Origin: a virus | Direction: 5' to 3' (one strand) | IMG/VR virus record: IMGVR_UViG_3300031957_002938 | Span: 1 to 64,000 of that record | DNA: 64,000 nucleotides | Shown here: positions 48,875-55,642 of the stretch, piece by piece | Position numbering within the stretch: the stretch's first letter is position 1 | Layout: every line of letters starts with the position of its first letter | Notes under the pieces: generated by a model | Databases searched by the model: none | The model's input: the letters and a program-made list of their open reading frames with translations, nothing else | What the model was told of the DNA's origin: nothing | Program-made: the position numbers and the translations under genes

Positions 48875-49363
48875 TTATTTGGCGCAAGATGATTCGATCT
48901 GGGAAATAAACCAAGAAGGGGTTTCTCTTTTACTCCATTTAGCGAAGTAAGCTTTCTCTCCATTGTAATAAGAGCGGTAAGCTGTAACAGAGCATTCGTT
49001 TTTGTATTCATCTGGCATTGCTTGAGCGAACTTAGTCAGACCTATGCGTGGTAGATCTAATTTGTGGTAGTTACACCCACACCAGTGGATAGCTTCTAGA
49101 GATTTATGCACCTTACTGTAGCGTCTAGTATACTCTTGGCACATGGCGTAAGCGTGAGAAAGTAGCCATTCGTAATTTTCTTCGGATTCTCTTGCCCATT
49201 TAGTGCATGGATGATTGTAGAATGCTCTTTTGTATGGAGCATCTCCCTTGGGGAAGACAGCGCAAAGCATTTGGGCTGACTCAAGAATCATTTTTACTAC
49301 ATGTTTATCGCACAATTGTTGTGCGGCTATCTTGGGGTCGGTATCTACTGCGAATATATTCAT
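48875..49363 (-). CDS. Conserved phage protein of unknown function, 162 aa
   Basis: Begins MNIFAVDTDPKIAAQQLCDKHVVKMILESAQML, with later NHPCTKWARESEENYEWLLSH and EYTRRYSKVHKS. I recall similar proteins from T4-like and marine phages (DKHVVKMILE and NHPCxxW signature) with no settled function. It could be an enzyme on nucleotides or DNA, which the sequence does not decide. Confidence 0.72.
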   Translation of the reverse strand: MNIFAVDTDPKIAAQQLCDKHVVKMILESAQMLCAVFPKGDAPYKRAFYNHPCTKWARESEENYEWLLSHAYAMCQEYTRRYSKVHKSLEAIHWCGCNYHKLDLPRIGLTKFAQAMPDEYKNECSVTAYRSYYNGEKAYFAKWSKRETPSWFISQIESSCAK

Positions 49364-49366
49364 GTT

Positions 49367-50083
49367 TCAGACACTGTGTCCGAGAAAACGGAGAAGATCA
49401 AGATATTTTTTTGATTCCTCATCTCTTATATCATGATCACCAGCCATATGAAAGACATATGGTAAAGCTTTCAATTTAGCTAGTATCTCGCGCTCACTGA
49501 CATTGTAATGCTGAAGCTCTAAATAAGGAATAAGTTTTGTTATGCTATTTACATTATCTACATCGTCTTGATAAAAACCTCTGACAAGAGCTTGGTCTTC
49601 AATCCAGTTCATTTTAGGACACAATAAACTTTTCCATTTTCTTTTTCCGCAATATTTATCTTTTAGTTCATCTGAAAAAGACCATTTCTTTAAAATCTCC
49701 ACGACCCTCTGTGTATTTTTGAAAATAGCAACGCCTGTATTTATTGCAGGGGGATTGATTTTAGAATCGTCCTCGCCAAACATAATTTCTTTTTTATACT
49801 TTTTAATTATTTTAGTTATAGGAGGAGACATATTATAAAAAAAAGCATCAGCATCTACCCATACTATGTAATCATAATCATTTATGTATTCAAGTATGAA
49901 CGGATATCTCTCCCAATGACCGCTTCTAGGTTCTCCCTTCCAAGCAGAAGATGTATAATACTTCTTAGAAGATTTTATTAAATCATATCCATATTTGTCG
50001 CAATAAACTTTATTTATTTTATGGCAGTTATCTCCATAAGATTTAAATTTTCCGTCATACCACATTAAAAAAGCGATCTTCAT
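49367..50083 (-). CDS. Glycosyltransferase, GT-A (GT34-like), 238 aa
   Basis: Compact GT-A fold with DxD motif in DYIVWVDADAFFY. N-terminal KIAFLMWYDGKFKSYGDNC, then WKGEPRSGHWERYPFILEYI as in the alpha-galactosyl/alpha-mannosyl transferase (GMA12/MNN10) families, and AINTGVAIFKNTQ. The start at 50083 overlaps the upstream stop as TAATG. It could decorate the phage, the host surface or modified DNA bases; not determined. Confidence 0.78.
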   Translation of the reverse strand: MKIAFLMWYDGKFKSYGDNCHKINKVYCDKYGYDLIKSSKKYYTSSAWKGEPRSGHWERYPFILEYINDYDYIVWVDADAFFYNMSPPITKIIKKYKKEIMFGEDDSKINPPAINTGVAIFKNTQRVVEILKKWSFSDELKDKYCGKRKWKSLLCPKMNWIEDQALVRGFYQDDVDNVNSITKLIPYLELQHYNVSEREILAKLKALPYVFHMAGDHDIRDEESKKYLDLLRFLGHSV

Positions 50084-50238
50084 TACCAATTCTTTATAAT
50101 ATTAGCTACAATAAATAAATTACAGACGACAGCTTGAAGGATAATTACAGTTCTAATGAAAGCTACACAATCAGCTTCATGATTTTTTCCCTGTTTTTCT
50201 CCTAATGCTTTTGCCCACAATCTCCAAACATTTTTCAT
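50083..50238 (-). CDS. Small membrane protein, 51 aa
   Basis: Reads MKNVWRLWAKALGEKQGKNH followed by ADCVAFIRTVIILQAVVCNL and a hydrophobic end. Two-helix or one-helix membrane protein with an N-terminal amphipathic part. ATGA and TAATG overlaps with its neighbours strongly support it. Similar short proteins are frequent in phages; function unknown. Confidence 0.68.
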   Translation of the reverse strand: MKNVWRLWAKALGEKQGKNHEADCVAFIRTVIILQAVVCNLFIVANIIKNW

Positions 50239-50693
50239 GGCATATCTCCCTCTCCGACAGAGTAAGTCTGCTTATAGTGAAGACCTTCGTTACCGTTTTG
50301 TCCGATAACATTCATACGCTTTTCCGCTTGGATCTCTTCTTTTCCAGTTGGTAATTTGGAAACTGGTCGTTCGATCTGGGATCTTTCTTCCATCAACATC
50401 GCTTTAGCTAATATCGCGTAATTTACGATATCATCGCAAGCGTCCTCCACTGTCTCATTTGGAACAGATAGTTCTTTATCGTTAGTGAACGAACGGATTC
50501 TCTGCACCTTATCTATAACACGCAAGAGTAAACCCTGCACAGGATGGATGTTAAGGATTTTGGATGAATTAAAATTAGCGAATATATCTGTGGCAGTTTT
50601 GCCTCCAGTGTAATCATTATTTTTCTTAAGCATGATGTCCCTACAAGATTTGCAAGTGTCATCGTGGAGTTGGAGTAGTTCTTTACTGTTCAT
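50235..50693 (-). CDS. Nmad1/DUF1599-like nucleotide-modification protein, 152 aa
   Basis: Pattern HDDTCKSCRDIMLKKNNDYTGGK, then PVQGLLLRVIDKVQRIRSF and NETVEDACDDIVNYAILAKAM matches the nucleotide modification-associated domain 1 family, related to MazG-type all-alpha NTP pyrophosphohydrolases (D..C..D-D cluster). A role in nucleotide-pool editing for modified bases is a family expectation. Confidence 0.75.
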   Translation of the reverse strand: MNSKELLQLHDDTCKSCRDIMLKKNNDYTGGKTATDIFANFNSSKILNIHPVQGLLLRVIDKVQRIRSFTNDKELSVPNETVEDACDDIVNYAILAKAMLMEERSQIERPVSKLPTGKEEIQAEKRMNVIGQNGNEGLHYKQTYSVGEGDMP

Positions 50694-50727
50694 TTTGATA
50701 TTTTTTTATGGAAGGTAAATAAACATG

Positions 50728-50865
50728 TTATTTCGATTCCCTTTCTGCTTCTTTTAAAAATTTATCCAACTCTTCTTCAGTGGGATAACGCATCTCGTCT
50801 TTCATTCCCTCGGGAATTTGACCAAGCCAGCAAATACTTTTTTCTTTTTCTGGTTTATGTTTCAT
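50728..50865 (-). CDS. Small protein, 45 aa
   Basis: MKHKPEKEKSICWLGQIPEG, then a helical end TEEELDKFLKEAERESK. Its ATG overlaps the endonuclease VII stop (ATGA), which supports it. Function unknown. Confidence 0.6.
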   Translation of the reverse strand: MKHKPEKEKSICWLGQIPEGMKDEMRYPTEEELDKFLKEAERESK

Positions 50866-51275
50866 TGTTTAAGATATTCTATTGCTTTTTTAAGTAAATT
50901 AACATCGTCTTTAAAACACCCAATCGCACGATTACATGGATGGCAAAGCCAACCTCTGGCCTTATCTGTTAAATGGCAATGATCTAAAACCCAAGCGCCC
51001 AACTTTAACCCTCCTTTTCCTACGACATCCCCTTCACTTCCCCCACAAATAGGACAGCGGTGATCGGGTGAGGGAGGAGGTGTTATTTGTTTTAAACGCT
51101 CTCGGACATGAGCTAGTTCATTATTACATTTTCTGCACTCTGGTCGATAATAGTTTGCTCCTCCATGCATCGAAAAGCTATCAATAGGTAGAACCTTGTG
51201 ACATTTATTGCACTGGCGAGTTTCTACTCCTTTAGGTATCGAATAAATTTCTCCAAATAATTCTGTTTGGATCAT
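50862..51275 (-). CDS. Recombination endonuclease VII-like HNH nuclease, 137 aa
   Basis: Holliday-junction resolvase family typified by T4 gp49. Visible motif LDHCHLTDKARGWLCHPCNR (D98-H99, H101), zinc cysteines C74, C77, C111, C114, and a second CxxC pair set (C22, C25, C47, C50) at the N-terminus. Ends LLKKAIEYLKQ, as in the family. It would debranch DNA before packaging. ATGA overlaps both neighbours. Confidence 0.9.
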   Translation of the reverse strand: MIQTELFGEIYSIPKGVETRQCNKCHKVLPIDSFSMHGGANYYRPECRKCNNELAHVRERLKQITPPPSPDHRCPICGGSEGDVVGKGGLKLGAWVLDHCHLTDKARGWLCHPCNRAIGCFKDDVNLLKKAIEYLKQ

Positions 51276-51580
51276 TCAATTGGTTTCCTAGCTAAATGCG
51301 TAGAAGAAATATTATATTCTTCTGAATGTTTACTTCCTTTAGCTATCGAGGTAAAGGTAAGACTGTCTTGGGGTGCAGCAGGACCACCATAACCGCTATC
51401 TTCATCGATCATGTTAAGCATTTTCTCCAGTTGATACTTAGTGAGAGTGACTTTGACTGGAATTTCTTTTTGTTTGTTGTAAGTCACCACTAATTCTTCA
51501 TTAAGAATGATTTTATCTTTTTTGAGATAAATTAAACTGGCGGCGGTTACAATTCCCACGGATAATAATATGTATTTCAT
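51272..51580 (-). CDS. Membrane-anchored protein, 102 aa
   Basis: The N-terminus MKYILLSVGIVTAASLIYLK is a transmembrane or signal-anchor helix. The rest is hydrophilic and includes VTLTKYQLEKMLNMIDEDSG. Overlaps neighbours by 1-4 nt. Function unknown. Confidence 0.65.
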   Translation of the reverse strand: MKYILLSVGIVTAASLIYLKKDKIILNEELVVTYNKQKEIPVKVTLTKYQLEKMLNMIDEDSGYGGPAAPQDSLTFTSIAKGSKHSEEYNISSTHLARKPIE

Positions 51581-52059
51581 TACTCTACTAGTAGTTGGAA
51601 TATTTGTTCGTCTGTATATTTGTCAGGATTATTAGAAGCGTCAATCAATAAGTCTGTATGATTTAATAGCTCCTGTCTAATTTGGCCATAAGTTTTAGAA
51701 TCAAGAACTAATTCTCTTGTTTTTAGATCATAAACATATAAGTCTTCATGGAATCTCGTATACTCATTTAGATAATCTAAAACATCTTCTATTGTAGGGA
51801 GGACTTCTAGCTGCTCATCATCATATGAATTCTGTATTCTTATTTCATATTTGAATGTTACCTCTGTGACATCTGGCTCACCTTCTTCTAAAGGGTGAAC
51901 CTCTGGAGCCATAACTTCGACTTTGATTTTTGGTTTTAAAACTTCATCTGTTTCAAACTCTGTGTCTACAAAAAACAAAAAGATTTGAATGAATACGAAT
52001 ACGAGTAAACCGAATACAAGTCCACCTACTAAAGCTTTTATTAAATCTTTTTTAGACAT
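51580..52059 (-). CDS. Membrane-anchored acidic protein, 159 aa
   Basis: Basic start, then a 20-residue transmembrane helix (ALVGGLVFGLLVFVFIQIFL). A long acidic soluble part follows (EVMAPEVHPLEEGEPDVTEV, then helices). N-in topology places the acidic domain in the periplasm. Function unknown; could be an envelope factor. Confidence 0.65.
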   Translation of the reverse strand: MSKKDLIKALVGGLVFGLLVFVFIQIFLFFVDTEFETDEVLKPKIKVEVMAPEVHPLEEGEPDVTEVTFKYEIRIQNSYDDEQLEVLPTIEDVLDYLNEYTRFHEDLYVYDLKTRELVLDSKTYGQIRQELLNHTDLLIDASNNPDKYTDEQIFQLLVE

Positions 52060-52369
52060 CTTTTACAAATTTTCCGTCAACCATCTTGCCAGTTCTATCT
52101 TTAATTTCGTTGTATGCTTGCTCCAGACAAGTAGTAGGATCAAGATCCATCATTTTGGCAGCAATGATAATAGTAACAAGCATATCGCCAATACCATCAG
52201 CTATTTCAGTATGATCACCGCCATGAAAATCATTCTTTACTGCCTCTATTGTTTCATTCAACTCTTCTTGAGTCTTATCTAATTGAGCCAAAGGATCTCC
52301 ACCATTGAAAATACCTCTCTCTTCTGCCCATTTTATGACATACAAACTTAATTCGTAAAACGATTTCAT
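52052..52369 (-). CDS. MazG-like nucleotide pyrophosphohydrolase, 105 aa
   Basis: All-alpha NTP pyrophosphatase fold. Metal-binding pattern E36-x2-E39 (TQEELNETIEAV) and E55-x2-D58-x3-D62 (EIADGIGDMLV). It removes pyrophosphate from (d)NTPs or (p)ppGpp-related compounds in related systems. Overlaps adjacent genes by 8 nt and 1 nt. Confidence 0.85.
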   Translation of the reverse strand: MKSFYELSLYVIKWAEERGIFNGGDPLAQLDKTQEELNETIEAVKNDFHGGDHTEIADGIGDMLVTIIIAAKMMDLDPTTCLEQAYNEIKDRTGKMVDGKFVKDV

Positions 52370-52671
52370 TAGTTATTATTATTGTTGTTCTTTTTTTGTT
52401 CCATTCTTCGGATATGTTTATCCCAAATAGATTCTTCTTGAGCGGGGACTTGAAAATCGGCACGTTTAAAGTCTTTGGAGACACCAAAAATTTTCTGTAA
52501 CCTTCTGACCCGAGACGCTTCTACAGACTGCTTGTAAATTTGCAAGGGAAATGTGACAAGAGAATTAAAAAAAGCACAAAGCCCAATAAATACTGCCAAA
52601 AGCAAACCCACTGTCAATCCTGCCACTAAGCTAAATAAGCCATATAAAAAGTTTCTGTAATTAAATTTCAT
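52369..52671 (-). CDS. Two-pass membrane protein with Asn-rich tail, 100 aa
   Basis: I start at the ATG at 52671, MKFNYRNFLYGLFSLVAGLT, overlapping the upstream stop. The hydrophobic segment FSLVAGLTVGLLLAVFIGLC and the rest predict one or two membrane passes. The protein ends in an asparagine run encoded by a short trinucleotide repeat (AAC/AAT), a slippage-prone tract. Function unknown. Confidence 0.6.
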   Translation of the reverse strand: MKFNYRNFLYGLFSLVAGLTVGLLLAVFIGLCAFFNSLVTFPLQIYKQSVEASRVRRLQKIFGVSKDFKRADFQVPAQEESIWDKHIRRMEQKKNNNNNN

Positions 52672-52885
52672 AAACAACTGTGTAGTTATCAGGTTTGATG
52701 CCAACAACATTGAACTCAATGTATTCAGCAGCTTCGTCTACACTCATGCCAGACTTAGAAAAATAGTCAAGCATTTTTTTATGAGAATAAACAAGAAACC
52801 CTCTTTGATCGTTGCCAATGATACAATCATCTAGACCATCAAACTTTATTGCCTCTTCACATAAGGCTAATTCGTCTATCTCCAT
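52661..52885 (-). CDS. Conserved small phage protein, 74 aa
   Basis: DGLDDCIIGNDQRGFLVYSH with KKMLDYFSKSGMSVDEAAEYIEFNVVG is a pattern I recall from other phages, function unknown. The downstream gene overlaps it by 11 nt. Confidence 0.68.
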   Translation of the reverse strand: MEIDELALCEEAIKFDGLDDCIIGNDQRGFLVYSHKKMLDYFSKSGMSVDEAAEYIEFNVVGIKPDNYTVVYEI

Positions 52886-52955
52886 ATAAAATAATTAGAT
52901 AAAATATAAAAAGAATACAATAAAAAAAGCAAATAAATAAAGGCTTCTATTCTAG

Positions 52956-52988
52956 ACATGTCGATTTTAACGTTAACGTTCGACATGT
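52956..52988. repeat. Inverted repeat between 52885 and 52996
   Basis: ACATGTCGA and TCGACATGT (9-bp perfect arms) are separated by 15 bp that include AACGTTAACGTT, itself a palindrome. No T run follows, so it is not an obvious terminator; it could be an operator. Confidence 0.6.
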
Positions 52989-52995
52989 ATTACAT

Positions 52996-53229
52996 TCATG
53001 CGTTCACATTCGACGCATGTTCTTCAGGAAAATACCTGCGAAGACAATCCAAACGATCATCTGCATCGACCAAAAGTTCCAAAGCTTGCCTCGCATTCTT
53101 CCAGTAATCATCTGTAGAATGATCGCCAATACCTACGGAATGGTCAGATAGTAAATCAAGAGAAAGCAATGCCTTATCTCTTTCCGCAATAGCTTCGCTG
53201 TGAAGCATGTCATATAGTTGTCGTTTCAT
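52996..53229 (-). CDS. Hypothetical protein, 77 aa
   Basis: Helical, with IAERDKALLSLDLLSDHSVG, then NARQALELLVDADDRLDCLR. Second gene of the operon beginning at 53357 (ATGA overlap). Not recognised. Confidence 0.65.
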   Translation of the reverse strand: MKRQLYDMLHSEAIAERDKALLSLDLLSDHSVGIGDHSTDDYWKNARQALELLVDADDRLDCLRRYFPEEHASNVNA

Positions 53230-53357
53230 TTATTTTCTTCTTTTTTTCTTTGATGCTCCTCAATAAAGCGGTCCTGTTCTGCATTAATCCCTAGAAGGCG
53301 GCAAACAAATAGGATAAAGGCTATCCAGGCGATAATAATAAATATCCATAATAGCAT
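53226..53357 (-). CDS. Small membrane protein, 43 aa, leaderless
   Basis: MLLWIFIIIAWIAFILFVCR is a single membrane helix followed by a charged tail (EEHQRKKEENK). Its ATG follows a perfect -10 box by 7 nt, and its stop overlaps the next ATG. Head of the 53357-48875 operon. Confidence 0.65.
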   Translation of the reverse strand: MLLWIFIIIAWIAFILFVCRLLGINAEQDRFIEEHQRKKEENK

Positions 53358-53364
53358 AGAGTCG

Positions 53365-53392
53365 ATTATACTTACAATTTAAGTTGCGTCAA
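53365..53392 (-). promoter_or_regulatory. Leaderless promoter for the 53357 operon
   Basis: On the minus strand TTGACG, 16 bp, TATAAT, 7 nt to the ATG. Drives the MazG/endonuclease VII/Nmad1 operon. Confidence 0.82.
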
Positions 53393-53417
53393 TAGATTTT
53401 TCAAGAATCTAGAAAAA

Positions 53418-53424
53418 AGTGTAA
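53418..53424 (+). promoter_or_regulatory. AGTGTAA late-promoter-like motif for 53435
   Basis: AAAAAGTGTAACTAAAAGAGT precedes the ATG; GTGTAA ends 10 nt before it. Confidence 0.55.
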
Positions 53425-53434
53425 CTAAAAGAGT

Positions 53435-53710
53435 ATGCCTATAGACTTATTAAGCGAAATTCATTCTAGCATTTCAGTTGAATCTGGTGATTGGGCCAGT
53501 TTTAGAGCTGAAGTCACTGGTATGTATTTATTAAGTGGACAAAATGGTGAAGTCGGTAGACAACACTTATTAAGAGAATACAACAGGAATATCAACGAGA
53601 GATATAAATCTTGGACTGGTTCTGCACCTGTCACCACTGGTTTGTTTATAGAGCCTTATAATAACGGGTTTAGTTATATAGGGACTGGAGACTTCAGAGA
53701 CTACCCTTAA
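53435..53710 (+). CDS. Hypothetical protein, 91 aa, single plus-strand gene
   Basis: LLSEIHSSISVESGDWASFR, then TGMYLLSGQNGEVGRQHLLRE and NNGFSYIGTGDFRDYP. Encoded alone between minus-strand genes, with its own motif; ends convergently with 53707. Not recognised. Confidence 0.65.
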   Translation: MPIDLLSEIHSSISVESGDWASFRAEVTGMYLLSGQNGEVGRQHLLREYNRNINERYKSWTGSAPVTTGLFIEPYNNGFSYIGTGDFRDYP

Positions 53711-54243
53711 ACACTATCTATAGGTAGCTCATACTCCTGATATGGGAGAATCCAATGTTCGCAATTGGCAATGAATATATCTTGTAGATTAACCATAGAC
53801 ATTAAGTCTTTCCTACCTTTTCTCCTATAACCTTTATAAAGACACTCATTTACTTTTGTTACAGTGTCTCTCAAATCACATTTTTTCTTTGCTAACTGGT
53901 ATAAATCAGAATTTTTAACATGCAAAAAGAAAGCTCCTACATCAAAAGCTATCCAAACTGGGGTTCCACTTTCATTGCACCAACCAGTTTTGCCACCGAC
54001 ATTTAGAAACTCTAAAAGTATCTTACCTTCTCTTGTAGAGTTTTTTAAACCTTTTAAATCCACAGTCTCACCTTCTACAACAAAATCAACATGCCCTATG
54101 TCTTGAGCTTTACCTGTCTTCTTGATAGATAAACCTGCCGACAAACAAGAGTCATGATACCTCTTTACAGACTCATCCATCAATTTTTTTGTATGAGCTA
54201 CATGGCTTAAGCCAGACAGACCTTTAGCTTTATTGGAGATCAT
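53707..54243 (-). CDS. PD-(D/E)XK nuclease-like protein, 178 aa
   Basis: Pattern IGHVDFVVEGETVDLKGLKN provides a beta hairpin with D and the D-L-K core, followed by ILLEFLNVGGKTGWC and VWIAFDVGAFFLHVKNSDL, a layout known from phage nuclease-like proteins. The helical N-terminus has a second acidic residue candidate. It may be a restriction or DNA-processing nuclease. Its stop converges with 53435. Confidence 0.6.
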   Translation of the reverse strand: MISNKAKGLSGLSHVAHTKKLMDESVKRYHDSCLSAGLSIKKTGKAQDIGHVDFVVEGETVDLKGLKNSTREGKILLEFLNVGGKTGWCNESGTPVWIAFDVGAFFLHVKNSDLYQLAKKKCDLRDTVTKVNECLYKGYRRKGRKDLMSMVNLQDIFIANCEHWILPYQEYELPIDSV

Positions 54244-54294
54244 AAGTTGTATTGTAGCTTATAATTAATTTAAATCAAGTAAATATACAGCAAA

Positions 54295-54319
54295 ACCCCC
54301 AACCCAAAAGGGAGGGGGT
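54295..54319 (-). terminator. GC-rich hairpin, probable minus-strand terminator
   Basis: ACCCCC-AA-CCC / GGG-A-GGGGGT with an AAAA loop; on the minus strand it is followed by TTTTGC. Lies after the 54353 gene. Confidence 0.55.
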
Positions 54320-54352
54320 GTCTAGAGATTAATCTATAAAATAACCCGTAGA

Positions 54353-54535
54353 CTATTTCTGCTTGGCTTTCCCGACATTTAACGCCGCCCAATCAATTAT
54401 AGAATAGATTTTAGACCAAATCGTCCCCTCTTTAGGGGTAGGGGTGGCAGCAGCGATTGCAGATGCGAAAGCGATTCCAGCAGTCACTACACCAAACCAA
54501 GGGTTATCTTGAACTAGTTGAAGAATGATATCCAT
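54353..54535 (-). CDS. Small membrane protein, 60 aa
   Basis: MDIILQLVQDNPWFGVVTAG leads into IAFASAIAAATPTPKEGTIW, a single hydrophobic helix with an amphipathic N-terminus. The remainder ALNVGKAKQK is basic. Could be a holin-type or antiholin peptide, unproven. GTGTAA lies 8 nt upstream of the ATG. Confidence 0.62.
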   Translation of the reverse strand: MDIILQLVQDNPWFGVVTAGIAFASAIAAATPTPKEGTIWSKIYSIIDWAALNVGKAKQK

Positions 54536-54543
54536 ATTGTTAT

Positions 54544-54549
54544 TTACAC
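54544..54549 (-). promoter_or_regulatory. GTGTAA late-promoter-like motif for 54535
   Basis: The minus strand reads TAGGTGTAAATAACAAT; GTGTAA ends 8 nt before the ATG. Confidence 0.5.
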
Positions 54550-55152
54550 CTAATCAGGATAAACTATGTAACCTTTTTCTTTGATTTTAGACCAAATTTG
54601 CCTTTCTGCCCATTCCTCCTGAAATCTTTCTTGATTAGATTTTAGCCATCTTTCGTGAGAGTCTTTTGTTATTTGAAGAGCTGCACTCTTAGATTTCCAA
54701 TCTCCCACTTTAGTATCAGAATCTCTGTCTATTTTGTAAATTTTGAAAAATTGCCTGTAGATTTTAAGGTGGGCTAATTCAATATCGTGAACTGTTTTGT
54801 ATTTATCCACAGGTGACCAATGAGGCACGGCAATTAGTTTATTATCAACTTCTCCACCGTCAATAAAACCTAAAACCCCAAGGACACGGCAAGATACTAA
54901 ACTCCCTCTATCTATAGGGTCATGGTTAAAAATTAAAACATCTAGAGGATCGTTATCAAGGGCAATAGTTTGTGGAATAAACCCATAATTTATTGGATAT
55001 TGCAAAGAAGAAACAAGACATCTATCTAATTTAAATATGTTTAAACTCTCATCATACTCATATTTTGTATTAGTCCCTTTAGGTATTTCTACGATACAAT
55101 TCACATGCTCATAATCATCTGAAGTAATAGGAATATCGTTAACTAAATTCAT
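54550..55152 (-). CDS. ppa: Inorganic pyrophosphatase (family I), 200 aa
   Basis: Hydrolyses pyrophosphate, pulling DNA and dNTP synthesis forward. The active site is preserved relative to E. coli numbering: E22, K30, E32, R44, Y52, Y56, D66, D68 and D71 (LDNDPLDVLIF), and DGGEVDNKLIAV near 98. Length is typical for prokaryotic family I enzymes (about 175) plus a C-terminal tail (ERFQEEWAERQIWSKIKEKG). Its start overlaps the upstream nuclease-like gene. Confidence 0.93.
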   Translation of the reverse strand: MNLVNDIPITSDDYEHVNCIVEIPKGTNTKYEYDESLNIFKLDRCLVSSLQYPINYGFIPQTIALDNDPLDVLIFNHDPIDRGSLVSCRVLGVLGFIDGGEVDNKLIAVPHWSPVDKYKTVHDIELAHLKIYRQFFKIYKIDRDSDTKVGDWKSKSAALQITKDSHERWLKSNQERFQEEWAERQIWSKIKEKGYIVYPD

Positions 55153-55636
55153 TTAAATCTTTATTTTCTATTTCCCAATTATCTGCTCTTAGGGGAAAAG
55201 ATTCTGGACCCCTCATCCGAACCGTCCCTTTCGGGTAGAAAGACGCTCTCTTTTTAAAATCTTTTTTAGAAACCCAACCACAGATAGAGAGATTTTTCTT
55301 TTTAGTATTCAAGGAAGTAAAAATGTAAGCCTCTGATTTGTGTTTCAATTGCACATCAAAAACATTATTTATGTAAAAAGGTTTGGGATCTACAGTCCTA
55401 TTCATAGACTTTATGTCGGTTTTCTGGCCTTTATACATTACATCGTAACCGCCATCAAACCCTTTAGGTTCTATTAACGGGAGTTTTAAATATTGCCTCA
55501 CCATATTTTCAGAAAGTATCCCAATAAATTGTTCTTTGGGACTTCCATCATCTTTACCTCTTTGCCCAAAATTATTTTCTTCTACTAATTTTTTACTGTA
55601 ATCATAAACTTCTTTCTTAATAGGTAATGTTATCAT
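55139..55636 (-). CDS. PD-(D/E)XK nuclease-like protein, 165 aa
   Basis: Helix with E43 (GILSENMVRQYLKL), then FDGGYDVMYKGQKTDIKSM with D and D-I-K, matching the PD-(D/E)XK endonuclease core. SEAYIFTSLNTKKKNLSICGWVSKKDF completes the pattern. Similar small proteins are found in phages. Target unknown. Overlaps the pyrophosphatase gene by 14 nt. Confidence 0.65.
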   Translation of the reverse strand: MITLPIKKEVYDYSKKLVEENNFGQRGKDDGSPKEQFIGILSENMVRQYLKLPLIEPKGFDGGYDVMYKGQKTDIKSMNRTVDPKPFYINNVFDVQLKHKSEAYIFTSLNTKKKNLSICGWVSKKDFKKRASFYPKGTVRMRGPESFPLRADNWEIENKDLNEFS

Positions 55637-55642
55637 TTGTTT

